Origin: Bacillota bacterium
GTDB lineage: Bacteria > Bacillota > Clostridia > Lachnospirales > Lachnospiraceae
Reading direction: 5' to 3'
Length of the DNA: 44,079 nucleotides
NCBI GenBank assembly: GCA_023411215.1
Contig: JAEYOY010000027.1
Span: 1-44,079, forward strand
The position numbers and the translations under genes were made by a program. This document shows, piece after piece, positions 16,524 through 25,673 of this stretch. The notes beneath the pieces are model-generated. The model worked only from the letters and a program-made list of their open reading frames with translations. It had not been told where the DNA came from and made no database searches. How positions within the stretch are numbered: position 1 is the stretch's first letter; every line of letters begins with the position of its first letter.

Positions 16524-18131
16524 ATGAAAAAATTCTTTAAAAAGCGTCGTCATGAACTTGCGATACAGGAAGAAGAAAAGCTTCGAATTAATCCCTCCGA
16601 TCCGACATCAATTCCGAAATTTGTGGATCAGTTGCCAATTCCCGCGGTAGCCGAACCGGTGATACGATACGATTCTTCTAAGAGGAGTGAACTATATTAC
16701 AATATTATTATGAGGGAAGCGAAGCATCGGTTTCATAAATATTTTCCCTATACAACGATTTGGGGATACAATGGGACTTATCCAGGGCCCACACTGGAGG
16801 TTCCCAAAGATGTGACTGCCAGAGTGAAATGGGAGAATAAGTTGCCAAAGAAACACCTTCTACCGGTGGATCATACTCTTCACGGAACTATGGATACGCC
16901 GGATGTAAGGACGGTTGTGCATCTTCATGGAGCTAATGTGGCAGCGGATAGTGATGGGCATCCCGATGCTTGGTTCTCAAGGGACAATCGATACGTCGGA
17001 CACAAATATACAAGAGAAGAATATGAGTATACGAATCATCAAGCCGGTGCAACCATGTGGTACCACGATCATGCAATTGGAATTACTAGATTGAATGTAT
17101 ATGCAGGGCTGGCTGGGTTCTACTTAATCAGGGACTATTTGGAGGAGAGACTTAATCTGCCCCGTGGTGACTTTGAAATTCCGATTATGATACAGGATAA
17201 ATCATTTAATGAGGATGGATCTTTATTCTATCCGGATAATGCCACTCCGCCAGTTGATAATCCGGTTCCGTCCACCCCTTCCTTCTTCTTTGGAAACACA
17301 GTTGCGGTAAATGGAAAGCTTTGGCCTTATCTAGAGGTTGAGCCTCGCAAATACCGGTTTCGTATATTGAATGCCTCAAATCTTCGTGCTTATGAGTTAA
17401 AGCTTAGTAATGGCGGGATATTCCATCAGATAGGAACGGATTTGGGTTTAATGCATCATTCAGTGGAGATCAGTTCGTTTATTTTGGAACCTGCCGAGAG
17501 GATTGATCTGATCATCGACTTTTCGGAGTATGAAGGGCAGGAGATTGTCCTTGAGAACGTAGTTCAGGGTCCACCGACTCCGGGTATGGAGCTGATCATG
17601 AAATTCAAAGTAGGATATGAATTGAGCTGCCCGGATACAAGTACCATTCCTGACGAACTGATGCCTTCTCATAGTATTGATCTAAAAGCAGCAATCAAAG
17701 AGAGAACGATGCAACTAGATGAGACAACAGATCATTATGGAAGAGTGGTGCATTTACTGAATGATAAGATGTGGGATGCTCCGGCAACTGAAAAACCGAA
17801 ATTAGATACGATTGAGATATGGCATATTGTAAACAATTTTAATTTTCCGCATCCAATCCACCTTCATCTGGTTCATTTTGAGATATTAGGAAGAAAGGTG
17901 TTTACTTCAGAGGATTTTGATGAGGCCGGTAACTATAAGTTCGATTTGGATAGTTTGACACCTCCGTTACCGTATGAAAAGGGACCGAAGGATGTGGTTA
18001 GAACTGACCCCGGTCAAGTAACATCGATAGTGATGCATTTTAAAGAACATTGCGGGGATTATGTATGGCATTGCCACATATTAGAACACGAAGATAATGA
18101 TATGATGAGACCGCTGGTGGTTGAGAAATAA
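16524..18131 (+). CDS. cotA: Multicopper oxidase, CotA laccase-like
   Basis: A 535-aa three-cupredoxin-domain oxidase like Bacillus CotA and bilirubin oxidase. All copper motifs are present: VVHLHGANVAADSDG, ATMWYHDHAIGITRLNVYAG, HPIHLHLVHFEI, and the C-terminal type 1/type 3 segment WHCHILEHEDNDMMRPL with the Cys and axial Met. There is no signal peptide, as in CotA, which reaches the spore coat from the mother cell. It oxidises phenolic substrates with reduction of O2 to water. GGAGATGG precedes the ATG. In an anaerobe it fits a coat pigment or oxygen-protection role; gene symbol by homology only. Confidence 0.92.
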   Translation: MKKFFKKRRHELAIQEEEKLRINPSDPTSIPKFVDQLPIPAVAEPVIRYDSSKRSELYYNIIMREAKHRFHKYFPYTTIWGYNGTYPGPTLEVPKDVTARVKWENKLPKKHLLPVDHTLHGTMDTPDVRTVVHLHGANVAADSDGHPDAWFSRDNRYVGHKYTREEYEYTNHQAGATMWYHDHAIGITRLNVYAGLAGFYLIRDYLEERLNLPRGDFEIPIMIQDKSFNEDGSLFYPDNATPPVDNPVPSTPSFFFGNTVAVNGKLWPYLEVEPRKYRFRILNASNLRAYELKLSNGGIFHQIGTDLGLMHHSVEISSFILEPAERIDLIIDFSEYEGQEIVLENVVQGPPTPGMELIMKFKVGYELSCPDTSTIPDELMPSHSIDLKAAIKERTMQLDETTDHYGRVVHLLNDKMWDAPATEKPKLDTIEIWHIVNNFNFPHPIHLHLVHFEILGRKVFTSEDFDEAGNYKFDLDSLTPPLPYEKGPKDVVRTDPGQVTSIVMHFKEHCGDYVWHCHILEHEDNDMMRPLVVEK

Positions 18132-18191
18132 TAAGACATAGTGGGCCGGTAAAAATCTCTGATTCGTTATTGTAACAAAAAAGTTAGATAA

Positions 18192-18238
18192 AAGTGACCT
18201 CCTTGACTGAATTATTCATATGTTAAGGGGGTCTTTGT
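18192..18238 (+). terminator. Terminator after the oxidase gene
   Basis: AAAG-GACC-CCTT pairs with AAGG-GGTC-CTTT around a loop of about 20 nt, with mismatches, about 60 bp past the stop. Confidence 0.5.
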
Positions 18239-18389
18239 GTTGCAATAACACCTCATCTCTTTTGATTTAAAAAGGAAGAAAAATCCTTGTGAATTACCAA
18301 TTTATAGAATATAATGGGCATAATTATTAATAGAAGCGATGATTTAACACTATTTCGCTGATTATTATGAGTGGAAAGGAAACGAAGTT

Positions 18390-19526
18390 GTGAGACAGAA
18401 AGAAAAGATAAAGATAAACTTGAAAAGGCTAGATTTCATCCTTATTATAACTATGATAATTCTCATTGTAATTGGTTTATATTGTACACGACAGGCATTC
18501 ATGCAAAATGATGAACAAAACGCAATCTTTATAAAGCAATTGGCGGGAATACTGATTGGCATTGTTATGATTGCTGTGATTATATTTATTGATTACCATG
18601 TTATCAGTAATTTATCTTTTATCTTATATATTGGTATAAATGCTATTTTGGCACTTACTCTTGTTATGGGATCGAATCTGAATAATGTGAAGCGATGGAT
18701 TATTATCTTGGGTATTCCATTTCAACCCTCCGAATTAGCAAAGATCGTATTGATTCTGTTCCTGGCATTTTTATGTAATAGTCTTAGGAATAAATTGGAC
18801 AAATTATATATATTATTCATTCTTGTCGCAGTAGTAGCGGTACCGATGGGATTAATTATGCTGGAGCCTCATCTTAGCTCCGCTCTGGCTATTTTGTTTG
18901 TATTTTGCATTATGGTATATTGCTCGGGTATCCGATATAAGGTGATTGGGGCGGCTCTTGCTATAGTCGTTCCGTTGGTAATTGGGATATTAGTAGCTGT
19001 CATAGTCTTTGATCAGAAGCTACCCTTTATTGAGAATTATCAGGTGAGGAGAGTATTATTCTTTGTATCGGATGATGAGGGTGACGAGCTGACCGGAGAT
19101 TATCAGCAAAACCAGTCCATTGAAGCAATTGCTTCCGGCGGTCTTCAGGGAAGAATGATTTTCTCAGAAGGTAATAATAAGAAATATAGCTATATCTATG
19201 CAAAGGAAAGTGATTTTGTATTTGCAATTATCGGTGAGGAATTTGGGTTCATCGGGAGCTTTATTATCATTATACTATATGCCTTATTGGTAGTTCGATG
19301 CTTAATCATATCTCATCATGCTTCGGATTATGTCGGGAAGCTGATATCTATGGGCGTATCCGCCTATTTTATGTTTCAGATATTTTGTAATATCGGTGTT
19401 GCGACGATGCTTATACCAAATACAGGCCTCCCGCTACCTTTCGTCAGCAATGGTTTAACCTCATTGATCAGCTCCATGATAGCAGTTGGCCTGGTATTAA
19501 ATATCGGAATGAGACGGAAAGAGTAG
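18390..19526 (+). CDS. FtsW/RodA/SpoVE-family peptidoglycan polymerase
   Basis: A 378-aa polytopic membrane protein (about ten helices) of the SEDS family, which polymerises lipid II glycan strands with a partner class B PBP. Signatures: PFQPSELAKIVLILFLAFLC, GLIMLEPHLSSALAILFVF with the catalytic Asp position replaced by the usual family context EPH, and NTGLPLPFVSNGLTSLIS near the C terminus. The start is GTG 18390 after GGAAAGGAAACG. It stands alone, without a PBP or division genes, so it is more likely a RodA/SpoVE-like paralogue than the housekeeping FtsW. A sporulation role is possible given the neighbouring CotA. Confidence 0.9.
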   Translation: MRQKEKIKINLKRLDFILIITMIILIVIGLYCTRQAFMQNDEQNAIFIKQLAGILIGIVMIAVIIFIDYHVISNLSFILYIGINAILALTLVMGSNLNNVKRWIIILGIPFQPSELAKIVLILFLAFLCNSLRNKLDKLYILFILVAVVAVPMGLIMLEPHLSSALAILFVFCIMVYCSGIRYKVIGAALAIVVPLVIGILVAVIVFDQKLPFIENYQVRRVLFFVSDDEGDELTGDYQQNQSIEAIASGGLQGRMIFSEGNNKKYSYIYAKESDFVFAIIGEEFGFIGSFIIIILYALLVVRCLIISHHASDYVGKLISMGVSAYFMFQIFCNIGVATMLIPNTGLPLPFVSNGLTSLISSMIAVGLVLNIGMRRKE

Positions 19527-19645
19527 TCCCGATAATTTGGGCAAGTATCATATAATCCATGCAATAGGATGCAGGGTGTTAATGATTTTGATTTATAATA
19601 TACTTTTCCGATGACATAACCGAATAGGACCTGAACATTGAGACA

Positions 19646-21346
19646 TTACATCTCCTCCGGGCACTCGATGCCTAATAGTGACATGGAGTCACTTATGACT
19701 TTTTGAACTGCATCGACTAGAGCAATTCGTGCTTTCTTCACTTCATCCTCAGCATTCAATATCCTGCATTCATGATAGAATTTATTGAACAAGACGGAAA
19801 GCTGATAAGCATATCTTGCAATAAGATAGGGTTCGAACTTAACCGCGGTATCTTTGATGATATCAGGGTATAAGGACAGCTTCTTAACTAACTCATAGCT
19901 GATGTCGTCCGTTAAGTGTTCGATATCTACATCAATATTACTATGATATGACTTACGTAATATACTCTTGCAGCGAGCGTAGGTGTATTGGATATAAGGA
20001 GCTGTCATTCCATCAAAATTTAATATATCATCCCAGTTGAAATTAACATCTTTAATCAACTGATTAGATAAGTCATGAAATATCACAGCTCCTATCCCGA
20101 TTTTACTGGCTGTGCTTTCTTTGTCCTGTAGATTTGGGTTTTTTGCCTCGATTGCTTTTCTGGCTCTTGATATCGCTTCCTTTAATATATCTTCTGCGTA
20201 TAATGCATTCCCTTTTCTGGTTGATAATTTAGCACCATCCATTCTTACAAGACCATATGGTATGTGGTATAAATCCTTCGACCAGTCATATCCCATCAGT
20301 TCAATTGCTTTAAATACCTGTGAGAAATGTAGCTTTTGTTCCATTCCGGTTACATAAATGCATTTATCAAAGTGATACGTTTGTTTACGATATATGGCTG
20401 CAGCAATGTCACGGGAATGATAAATTGAACTGCCGTCGTTCTTAGTAATAAGGCAGGGTGGCATATCATAGTCCTCTAAATCAATGATATAAGCCCCTTC
20501 ACTTTCAAGAAGCAGTTTTTTCTCATTTAATTCGGATACAAGTGCCGGTACTTTGTCCATATAGAAGCTTTCACCTGCATAGGAATCGAATTCAATCTTA
20601 AGCATTTTGTACACACGTTCAAATTCAACCAGACTGATTTCTTTGAACCATTGCCATATAGCCAGAGCCTCTTCATCACCATTTTCCATTTTGGCGAACC
20701 AGGCCCTAGCTTCATTATTCAACTCTGAATTATTATTTGACTCATTTCCGAAGAGCACATAAAGGCGCAGGAGTTCTTCAATCCCCTTTTCCTCAACTGT
20801 TTTCTTGCTGCTCCACCTTTTATAAGCAACGATTAATTTACCGAATTGCGTACCCCAATCACCTAAATGATTGATACGTATCACCTTATATCCAAGTTTG
20901 GTATATATTTTCGAAAGACTATTTCCGATTACTGTAGTACGTAAATGCCCTACATGAAAATTCTTGGCGATATTAGGAGAGGAGTAGTCCATGCAAACTG
21001 TTTTCCCTGATCCCATATCCGAGGAACCGTACGAAGCATTAAGAACATCGGTTATGATCTGATGAACGAAGTATTTACGATCGATAAAAATATTAAGGTA
21101 TCCATTCACAGCTTTTATGTCATCAATCATATAGTTGCTTGCAATTGGGGTTAAGTGGTTGCACAGTTCTTCGGCAATCATTCTAGGACTCTTTTTCAGG
21201 CTTTTGGCTAATGAAAAGCAGGGAAACGAAAAATCACCCAATTCAATACTGGATGGTATTTCAATATAACCTTCCACATCAGGTAATGTAAGATCATAAA
21301 CCTCTTGCAGCCCTGTCTTAATGAAATTAATAATATTCTTTTTCAT
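19646..21346 (-). CDS. argS: Arginyl-tRNA synthetase
   Basis: Charges tRNA-Arg. The start is ATG 21346, 7 nt after GGAGGA; a TTG five codons upstream overlaps that site and is rejected. The 566-aa class I enzyme has the N-terminal Add-1 domain (about 1-100), the HIGH-like motif in SPNIAKNFHVGHLRTTVIGN, the adjacent NHLGDWGTQFGKL, a KMSKS-equivalent in MDGAKLSTRKGN, and the DALR anticodon-binding domain at the C terminus (YQLSVLFNKFYHECRIL). Length is typical. The leader contains an Arg-rich leader peptide, an overlapping hairpin and a terminator, which point to ribosome-mediated attenuation. Confidence 0.96.
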   Translation of the reverse strand: MKKNIINFIKTGLQEVYDLTLPDVEGYIEIPSSIELGDFSFPCFSLAKSLKKSPRMIAEELCNHLTPIASNYMIDDIKAVNGYLNIFIDRKYFVHQIITDVLNASYGSSDMGSGKTVCMDYSSPNIAKNFHVGHLRTTVIGNSLSKIYTKLGYKVIRINHLGDWGTQFGKLIVAYKRWSSKKTVEEKGIEELLRLYVLFGNESNNNSELNNEARAWFAKMENGDEEALAIWQWFKEISLVEFERVYKMLKIEFDSYAGESFYMDKVPALVSELNEKKLLLESEGAYIIDLEDYDMPPCLITKNDGSSIYHSRDIAAAIYRKQTYHFDKCIYVTGMEQKLHFSQVFKAIELMGYDWSKDLYHIPYGLVRMDGAKLSTRKGNALYAEDILKEAISRARKAIEAKNPNLQDKESTASKIGIGAVIFHDLSNQLIKDVNFNWDDILNFDGMTAPYIQYTYARCKSILRKSYHSNIDVDIEHLTDDISYELVKKLSLYPDIIKDTAVKFEPYLIARYAYQLSVLFNKFYHECRILNAEDEVKKARIALVDAVQKVISDSMSLLGIECPEEM

Positions 21347-21371
21347 TGTTATCTCCTCCAATTTGGATAAT

Positions 21372-21413
21372 AAAAAAGACCATAATAGAAGTGAAACTCA
21401 TTCTATTACGGTC
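21372..21413 (-). terminator. Attenuator terminator upstream of argS
   Basis: On the minus strand GACCGTAATAGAA pairs with TTCTATTATGGTC (one G:T pair), followed directly by six Ts and lying 25 bp before the argS start. A terminator at this place only makes sense as conditional. Confidence 0.85.
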
Positions 21414-21455
21414 CTGCATTAATAGTATCAAATATCAGCAACCGCACAGAAACAA

Positions 21456-21508
21456 GACGTAAATCTTGCAACCATGCGATTAAATACGTGGTTACAAGAG
21501 GTTACGTC
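21456..21508 (-). promoter_or_regulatory. Long hairpin overlapping the argS leader peptide
   Basis: The 5' arm (21489-21508, GACGTAA then CTCTTGTAACCA) covers the last Arg codon and the stop of the leader peptide. It pairs with the 3' arm (21456-21474) over about 18 bp, with one G:T and one mismatch. A ribosome paused on the Arg codons would block the 5' arm and free the 3' arm for another partner before the terminator forms. Confidence 0.75.
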
Positions 21509-21548
21509 TGCATCTGCGTCTCAGTTGATTGCAAATTATTAGACTCAT
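21492..21548 (-). CDS. Arg-rich leader peptide of argS
   Basis: An 18-codon open frame, MSLIICNQLRRRCRRNLL, with five Arg codons in six positions (AGA CGC AGA, TGC, AGA CGT). AAGGAAG lies 7 nt before its ATG. It sits between a good promoter (21577-21605) and the argS terminator, and its end overlaps the long hairpin. This is the architecture of amino-acid operon attenuators such as trpL and hisL, here applied to an aminoacyl-tRNA synthetase. Confidence 0.82.
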   Translation of the reverse strand: MSLIICNQLRRRCRRNLL

Positions 21549-21576
21549 AAGCTCTTCCTTTCCAATTATTAGAGAT

Positions 21577-21605
21577 ATGTTATCAGCAGATCTAATCTTT
21601 GTCAA
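21577..21605 (-). promoter_or_regulatory. Sigma-A-type promoter of the argS leader
   Basis: On the minus strand, TTGACA (21600-21605) and TAACAT (21577-21582) are 17 bp apart. The predicted start near 21570 lies about 22 bp before the leader peptide. Confidence 0.7.
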
Positions 21606-21671
21606 GAAAATATTTTGATTGTTATTATTCAATTAATTCTTGATTACTCAAATAATATTACTCGAAATTCA

Positions 21672-22250
21672 TTACCGAACAGCACCATTTTTAAAGTTAT
21701 CATACCATTGGTCTATTTCATCATCAGAATCAATTTTTAACAATTTAAAAATCTGGTATGTAAATTCGATGGCAGCAGTTTCATTAGCCGTTATAAAGCC
21801 CTTGTCCACGACAACTTGTGCCTTAACATATAGAGCTGCACCGGTATATCCTTCTTGACTAAGGAATAATTCAGGCGAATCCCCTGTATGCTTCACATGA
21901 TTAAGGAAACCATGTCTGCATAAGAAGAGAGTACTTCCACATATTGCGGCAATCGGGATTGAGAGGTCCACTGCCTTCTTTATGAAACAGGCTATTTCAT
22001 CATACCTGTTATTTTCCCAGGAAAGACCACCCGGAAGAATAATCATAGCTAAATTCTCGAAGTTTTGATAGCTATCTATACTATAATCAACTTGTGCATT
22101 AATACCGCCCATAGATATTTTATTATTCGTATCGATGGCTATGGTTTTCACCATATATTCTGTAAAGGAATTTGCAACTGCGATCGCATAGCTTGCTTCC
22201 CAATCATTCCATTGGTCGGTTAGTACTAGTAGTATTTCATTTCTATTCAT
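21672..22250 (-). CDS. DJ-1/PfpI-family protein
   Basis: A 192-aa class I glutamine amidotransferase-like protein. Signatures: EILLVLTDQWNDWEASYAIA, MIILPGGLSW, and the nucleophile elbow AAICGSTLFLC with the Cys near residue 104. The start is ATG 22250, 8 nt after AGGAG; an ATG two codons earlier is too close to the site. Relatives act as deglycases, glyoxalases, chaperones or, fused to AraC, as regulators. Specific activity is not predictable. It heads the distal end of a minus-strand gene run (Nudix, VOC, DJ-1). Confidence 0.87.
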   Translation of the reverse strand: MNRNEILLVLTDQWNDWEASYAIAVANSFTEYMVKTIAIDTNNKISMGGINAQVDYSIDSYQNFENLAMIILPGGLSWENNRYDEIACFIKKAVDLSIPIAAICGSTLFLCRHGFLNHVKHTGDSPELFLSQEGYTGAALYVKAQVVVDKGFITANETAAIEFTYQIFKLLKIDSDDEIDQWYDNFKNGAVR

Positions 22251-22278
22251 TTCCATCTCTCCTTGTTCTTATGATGAT

Positions 22279-22704
22279 TTACCGCTCCGTTTGCTCTGTC
22301 ATTAAGCCCCATCGGAAACCAAACTTATCAATCAATACGACTTCACATGAGCTATAGGTTGTGCTATGTATGGGGTATATGGTTGTACTTCCATCCTGTA
22401 ATATTTCATAGGCTTTTTTTACCTCATTACGGGTCTCAAATGTCATAGTTAGTGATAAAGAAGTACTTTTGCTCAGCTCCACATCCATATTATCACACAT
22501 CATTATTCTCTGATTTCCTATCAAAAGCTCCGCATGATAGATATAGTTTGCTTGTTCTGAGTTTAATTCTCTATTCCAATCTCGTGGATCTGCATCGGAA
22601 TATCTAAGTAGACATCCTATTTTTGCATCGAACGCTTTTTGATACAGGGTTAATGCCTCTTCACAACGACCATTAAAATTAAAATTAGGTGTAACTAATA
22701 TCAT
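22279..22704 (-). CDS. VOC-superfamily (PhnB-like) protein
   Basis: A 141-aa glyoxalase/bleomycin-resistance-fold protein of the PhnB/DUF1338-unrelated VOC group. It has TPNFNFNGRCEEALTLYQKA at the N terminus, HAELLIGNQRIMMCDNM in the middle, and DKFGFRWGLMTEQ at the end. The start is ATG 22704, 6 nt after GAGGAGG. PhnB-like members rarely have known substrates. It is 28 bp from the DJ-1 gene, so probably the same transcript. Confidence 0.85.
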   Translation of the reverse strand: MILVTPNFNFNGRCEEALTLYQKAFDAKIGCLLRYSDADPRDWNRELNSEQANYIYHAELLIGNQRIMMCDNMDVELSKSTSLSLTMTFETRNEVKKAYEILQDGSTTIYPIHSTTYSSCEVVLIDKFGFRWGLMTEQTER

Positions 22705-22743
22705 TCTTGTCCTCCTCACTTTACAATAAGTAACGATGGCATT

Positions 22744-23193
22744 TTAATAAAGTTTAGCTTCCCATTCTTCCTCGTTTATCACATATTGAAATTCTGACAA
22801 GTTATCATCATCAAATACTCTAAGCAAGTCAAAAAAATCGTTCACCAGATTGTACTTGTGTAAATCGTCTCTATCAACCCACGCCATTTTCCCTTCCTCA
22901 GAGGAAGTTAAGCTCCCTTCGAATTCATTTGTTTTATATAACAGAACAAGATATCTTCCATTATCAATAGGAAACTGCTTTATCCCACACAGAATGGGAT
23001 GTTTAATCGTTAATCCGGTTTCTTCCTTCATTTCTCTTATAACAGCATGAATAAAAGATTCGTCCTTCTCAACGTGACCACCCGGTAGGGTATAGCCCTT
23101 CCAATCTTTTTTAATTCGGTCTTGCAGTAATATTTCGTTATCTTTGTAAATAAGGCATATGACTGTTAATTCTACATTTTCTGTTTTGCTCAT
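22744..23193 (-). CDS. Nudix hydrolase (MutT-like)
   Basis: A 149-aa Nudix hydrolase. The Nudix box is complete, starting GGHVEKDESFIHAVIREMKE and ending ETGL (Gx5Ex7REuxEExGu). It cleaves a nucleoside diphosphate linked to another moiety; the 8-oxo-dGTP-like, ADP-ribose-like or other specificity is unknown. AAAAAGGATAAAATC precedes the ATG. It is part of the same-strand run. Confidence 0.93.
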   Translation of the reverse strand: MSKTENVELTVICLIYKDNEILLQDRIKKDWKGYTLPGGHVEKDESFIHAVIREMKEETGLTIKHPILCGIKQFPIDNGRYLVLLYKTNEFEGSLTSSEEGKMAWVDRDDLHKYNLVNDFFDLLRVFDDDNLSEFQYVINEEEWEAKLY

Positions 23194-23235
23194 GATTTTA
23201 TCCTTTTTATCATAATAAAATAATTATGTACATTA

Positions 23236-24054
23236 TCAAATATCAAACCAGTAAACTGTGTTTTCATTTATTTGCTCAAACCCTAATTTTCTTGCCATAT
23301 TATATGAACTTGGATTTGATTCTACGCAGTCCCATTGTGGAATAAAATTATTTTTCAAACAATCGGCTATAAACTTAGCTGCCATAGCATAAGCCAATCC
23401 CTTTCTTCTGTGATTCTCCTCCGTTTCTATATCAATTGGAATTATATTCTTGTAATTTGCAGTACCAACTATGACTGCTACAATTCTATTATCAAAAACA
23501 GTACAGTAGGCAATGCTTTTATGTTCAAATTCTTCGAAGGAATACCAAGATTCCAGTAAGCGTTCTCTTAACAAATCCGCATTATCAAATTGGCCATTGG
23601 ATAACATCTTCCAAAACATAGCATCTACTTTAAGTATTTGATATTCCTTGGCAATATCCTTATCTATGACAGGGATTGCATTAATTCGGAACGAGAATTC
23701 CAATTCTGTTTGAAGCTGCTTATCCTGAAACATATTCAAAATATATTCGCGAATGTTATCGCTTTCAATTGAAAATTCAAAACAATGACATCCATTTCTC
23801 TTTATCGCTGGAAATAAATCATCTTCTAAAAAAGCTTTTAATTCTATAAAATCTTTGTTGCTTTGGTATGTACCAAGAAAAGCAAATCCCCCTACTGCAT
23901 AGGACTCGGCAATTGCAATTGTTGGTGCCTCAATTTTATTTACCCATAGATTTCCCTTACTTTCCTGACTTACGATGCCGGAGAAGCTGGGACATTTATC
24001 ATTGACTACATTTGTTATATTTTTTATCACTACACCCTTATCTATCTGTATCAT
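23236..24054 (-). CDS. GNAT-family acetyltransferase (GNAT_acetyltran type)
   Basis: A 272-aa two-part protein: an N-terminal alpha/beta domain (VGGFAFLGTYQSNKDFIELK) and a C-terminal GNAT core with ETEENHRRKGLAYAMAAKFI as the acetyl-CoA-binding motif A, followed by NPSSYNMARKLGFEQ. This layout matches the larger GNAT proteins of Firmicutes whose substrates are unknown. A GGAG site precedes the ATG. Confidence 0.85.
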   Translation of the reverse strand: MIQIDKGVVIKNITNVVNDKCPSFSGIVSQESKGNLWVNKIEAPTIAIAESYAVGGFAFLGTYQSNKDFIELKAFLEDDLFPAIKRNGCHCFEFSIESDNIREYILNMFQDKQLQTELEFSFRINAIPVIDKDIAKEYQILKVDAMFWKMLSNGQFDNADLLRERLLESWYSFEEFEHKSIAYCTVFDNRIVAVIVGTANYKNIIPIDIETEENHRRKGLAYAMAAKFIADCLKNNFIPQWDCVESNPSSYNMARKLGFEQINENTVYWFDI

Positions 24055-24109
24055 TATAATCTCCGTTTCAGTTAGGTAAACTCATCATAAATTAACCATA
24101 TTTTCTCGA

Positions 24110-24727
24110 TTATATTGTCTTGTATTGAAACCATTCTACTACCTGCTTGTACATGTGCTTAACTCCTATAGTACCATCTGTAATTAGTGTTCTATATCCA
24201 AGCTTATCTGCTTCGTCTTTTACCGTCACTGCAAATAGAGCATCTCGTTCCATCCAGTTATCAAATGCTTTTTCTTTATCAGTACAAGCTTTCAATATCT
24301 CCGGCACCCATGGACGCAACTTATAATGATGATATTGGAAATCCTTTGTAGGAACGATGCAAATATAGGAATTAGTATTAACTTTTATTTCATGCATCAG
24401 CTCGGGTAAATAAGCAGCACCTTCTGTAATAATTCCCTTTGGTGCCTCGATCTTACTCAAATCCTCCATGATGTATTCAAATATCTCACGATATATTTTC
24501 AACTCTTCTGTATTCTGTATCATAGGATCTCGCATCCATGTTTCATCAGCTGAACGCTTTAACGCTTGTGAAGAAAATGGCTTATTTGAAGCATTTGCTC
24601 TACGCATATACTCATCTAGGTAATCATCCACCTTAAAATAATGTAGCTCGTATTGTTCCGATATTATCTGCGCTAGGGTGCTTTTTCCACTGCATGGAGA
24701 ACCACCTATATAATATATTTTTGACAT
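24110..24727 (-). CDS. P-loop kinase-like NTPase
   Basis: A 205-aa cytoplasmic protein of the AAA_33/zeta-toxin/phosphotransferase-like kinase group. The Walker A motif is GGSPCSGKST at residues about 7-16. FKVDDYLDEYM follows as the substrate or Walker-B-like region, and KLRPWVPEIL/DNWMERDALFA as the lid and base. The start is ATG 24727, seven nt after AGGAGGAG. It may phosphorylate a small molecule such as an antibiotic or nucleoside; nothing fixes the substrate. Confidence 0.82.
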   Translation of the reverse strand: MSKIYYIGGSPCSGKSTLAQIISEQYELHYFKVDDYLDEYMRRANASNKPFSSQALKRSADETWMRDPMIQNTEELKIYREIFEYIMEDLSKIEAPKGIITEGAAYLPELMHEIKVNTNSYICIVPTKDFQYHHYKLRPWVPEILKACTDKEKAFDNWMERDALFAVTVKDEADKLGYRTLITDGTIGVKHMYKQVVEWFQYKTI

Positions 24728-24844
24728 CGTATACTCCTCCTGATAACTATTTTTATTAGTTGAAATCATCTCGATATCGATAGATCTTCACATTTCAATA
24801 AGATAAATAGTTGTATCAATTAGTTACATTTACACAGGATATTC

Positions 24845-25360
24845 TTAACGTTCCGTTAATGATTGCTCTAGTTTCAGAATACGGTTAATAATAATATTGT
24901 TAGGATTCTTTTCTTCGATTTTTCTTATAATAACAAGAGTTATATTCACTGGAAATAAGCGCTGTGCAAATAATATAATAAATGATAAAAAGGCTTGAAC
25001 TAATCCTATGATAAAAAATATAACATGTAATGAAACAACTGTTTGAAGCATGATACATTGAACAATGATCCAAATGACTAATGCCCAGCTAAATATACTG
25101 CTTATGTATCCCTGATATTTTGATTTTAAGCGGATTGATATTACACATGATACATTTCCTAGTCCGATTACTGTAAACAAGATAATTCCGGGTATAAGAA
25201 AATCACGAAAGGGCGAATTGTTTAATGATTCGGTTGCCATCCCACCCGGTCCCTGAGGATTAAGAATAGCCATCATGCCGCCGCCCATTGCTCCAATTCC
25301 AACAAATGCATGTAATATATTTAGTAAACGATATACCTTTTTTAAGACATTTCCCTTCAT
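24845..25360 (-). CDS. Four-helix membrane protein, unknown function
   Basis: A 171-aa protein with four predicted transmembrane helices and a Gly-Met rich first loop (GAMGGGMMAILNPQGPGG). The tail is basic and ends in a heptad-like segment NRILKLEQSLTER. The start is ATG 25360 after GGGAGG; the upstream ATG overlaps the site. I do not recognise a named family. Confidence 0.65.
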   Translation of the reverse strand: MKGNVLKKVYRLLNILHAFVGIGAMGGGMMAILNPQGPGGMATESLNNSPFRDFLIPGIILFTVIGLGNVSCVISIRLKSKYQGYISSIFSWALVIWIIVQCIMLQTVVSLHVIFFIIGLVQAFLSFIILFAQRLFPVNITLVIIRKIEEKNPNNIIINRILKLEQSLTER

Positions 25361-25673
25361 TATAAATCCTCCCATTTAGTTAAGCTGTTTGAGTTGTTAA
25401 CGGTCATATAATTAATATCAATTCTGAAATTACTCATTAATATTATATTCTATCAAGAAATATATGACTTGTAACTTACTTGATTATACTTTTCCTTATA
25501 ATGGAAGTCAAGTGCTGTAAGAGTTGAGCCCATGATCAGCTCCGATTCTTATGTGAATCGAAATAGGTCCATCTTTTTAGATGAACCTATTTCGATTGAT
25601 ACCCAAGAAAGGAATCAAGCATATATAGAGTGCAGTCTACCATTGTTCTAAATTAAGAAGCTTTAGAGTAAAG
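25361..25673. other. Intergenic stretch with a terminator
   Basis: Apart from the hairpin at 25558-25597 and a likely promoter region for the membrane protein near 25380-25440, I see no gene here. Confidence 0.5.
25558..25597 (-). terminator. Terminator of the acetate-transporter-like gene
   Basis: AATCGAAATAGGTTCATCT pairs with AGATGGACCTATTTCGATT (one G:T pair) around a short A-rich loop, about 80 bp past the stop. Confidence 0.75.
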
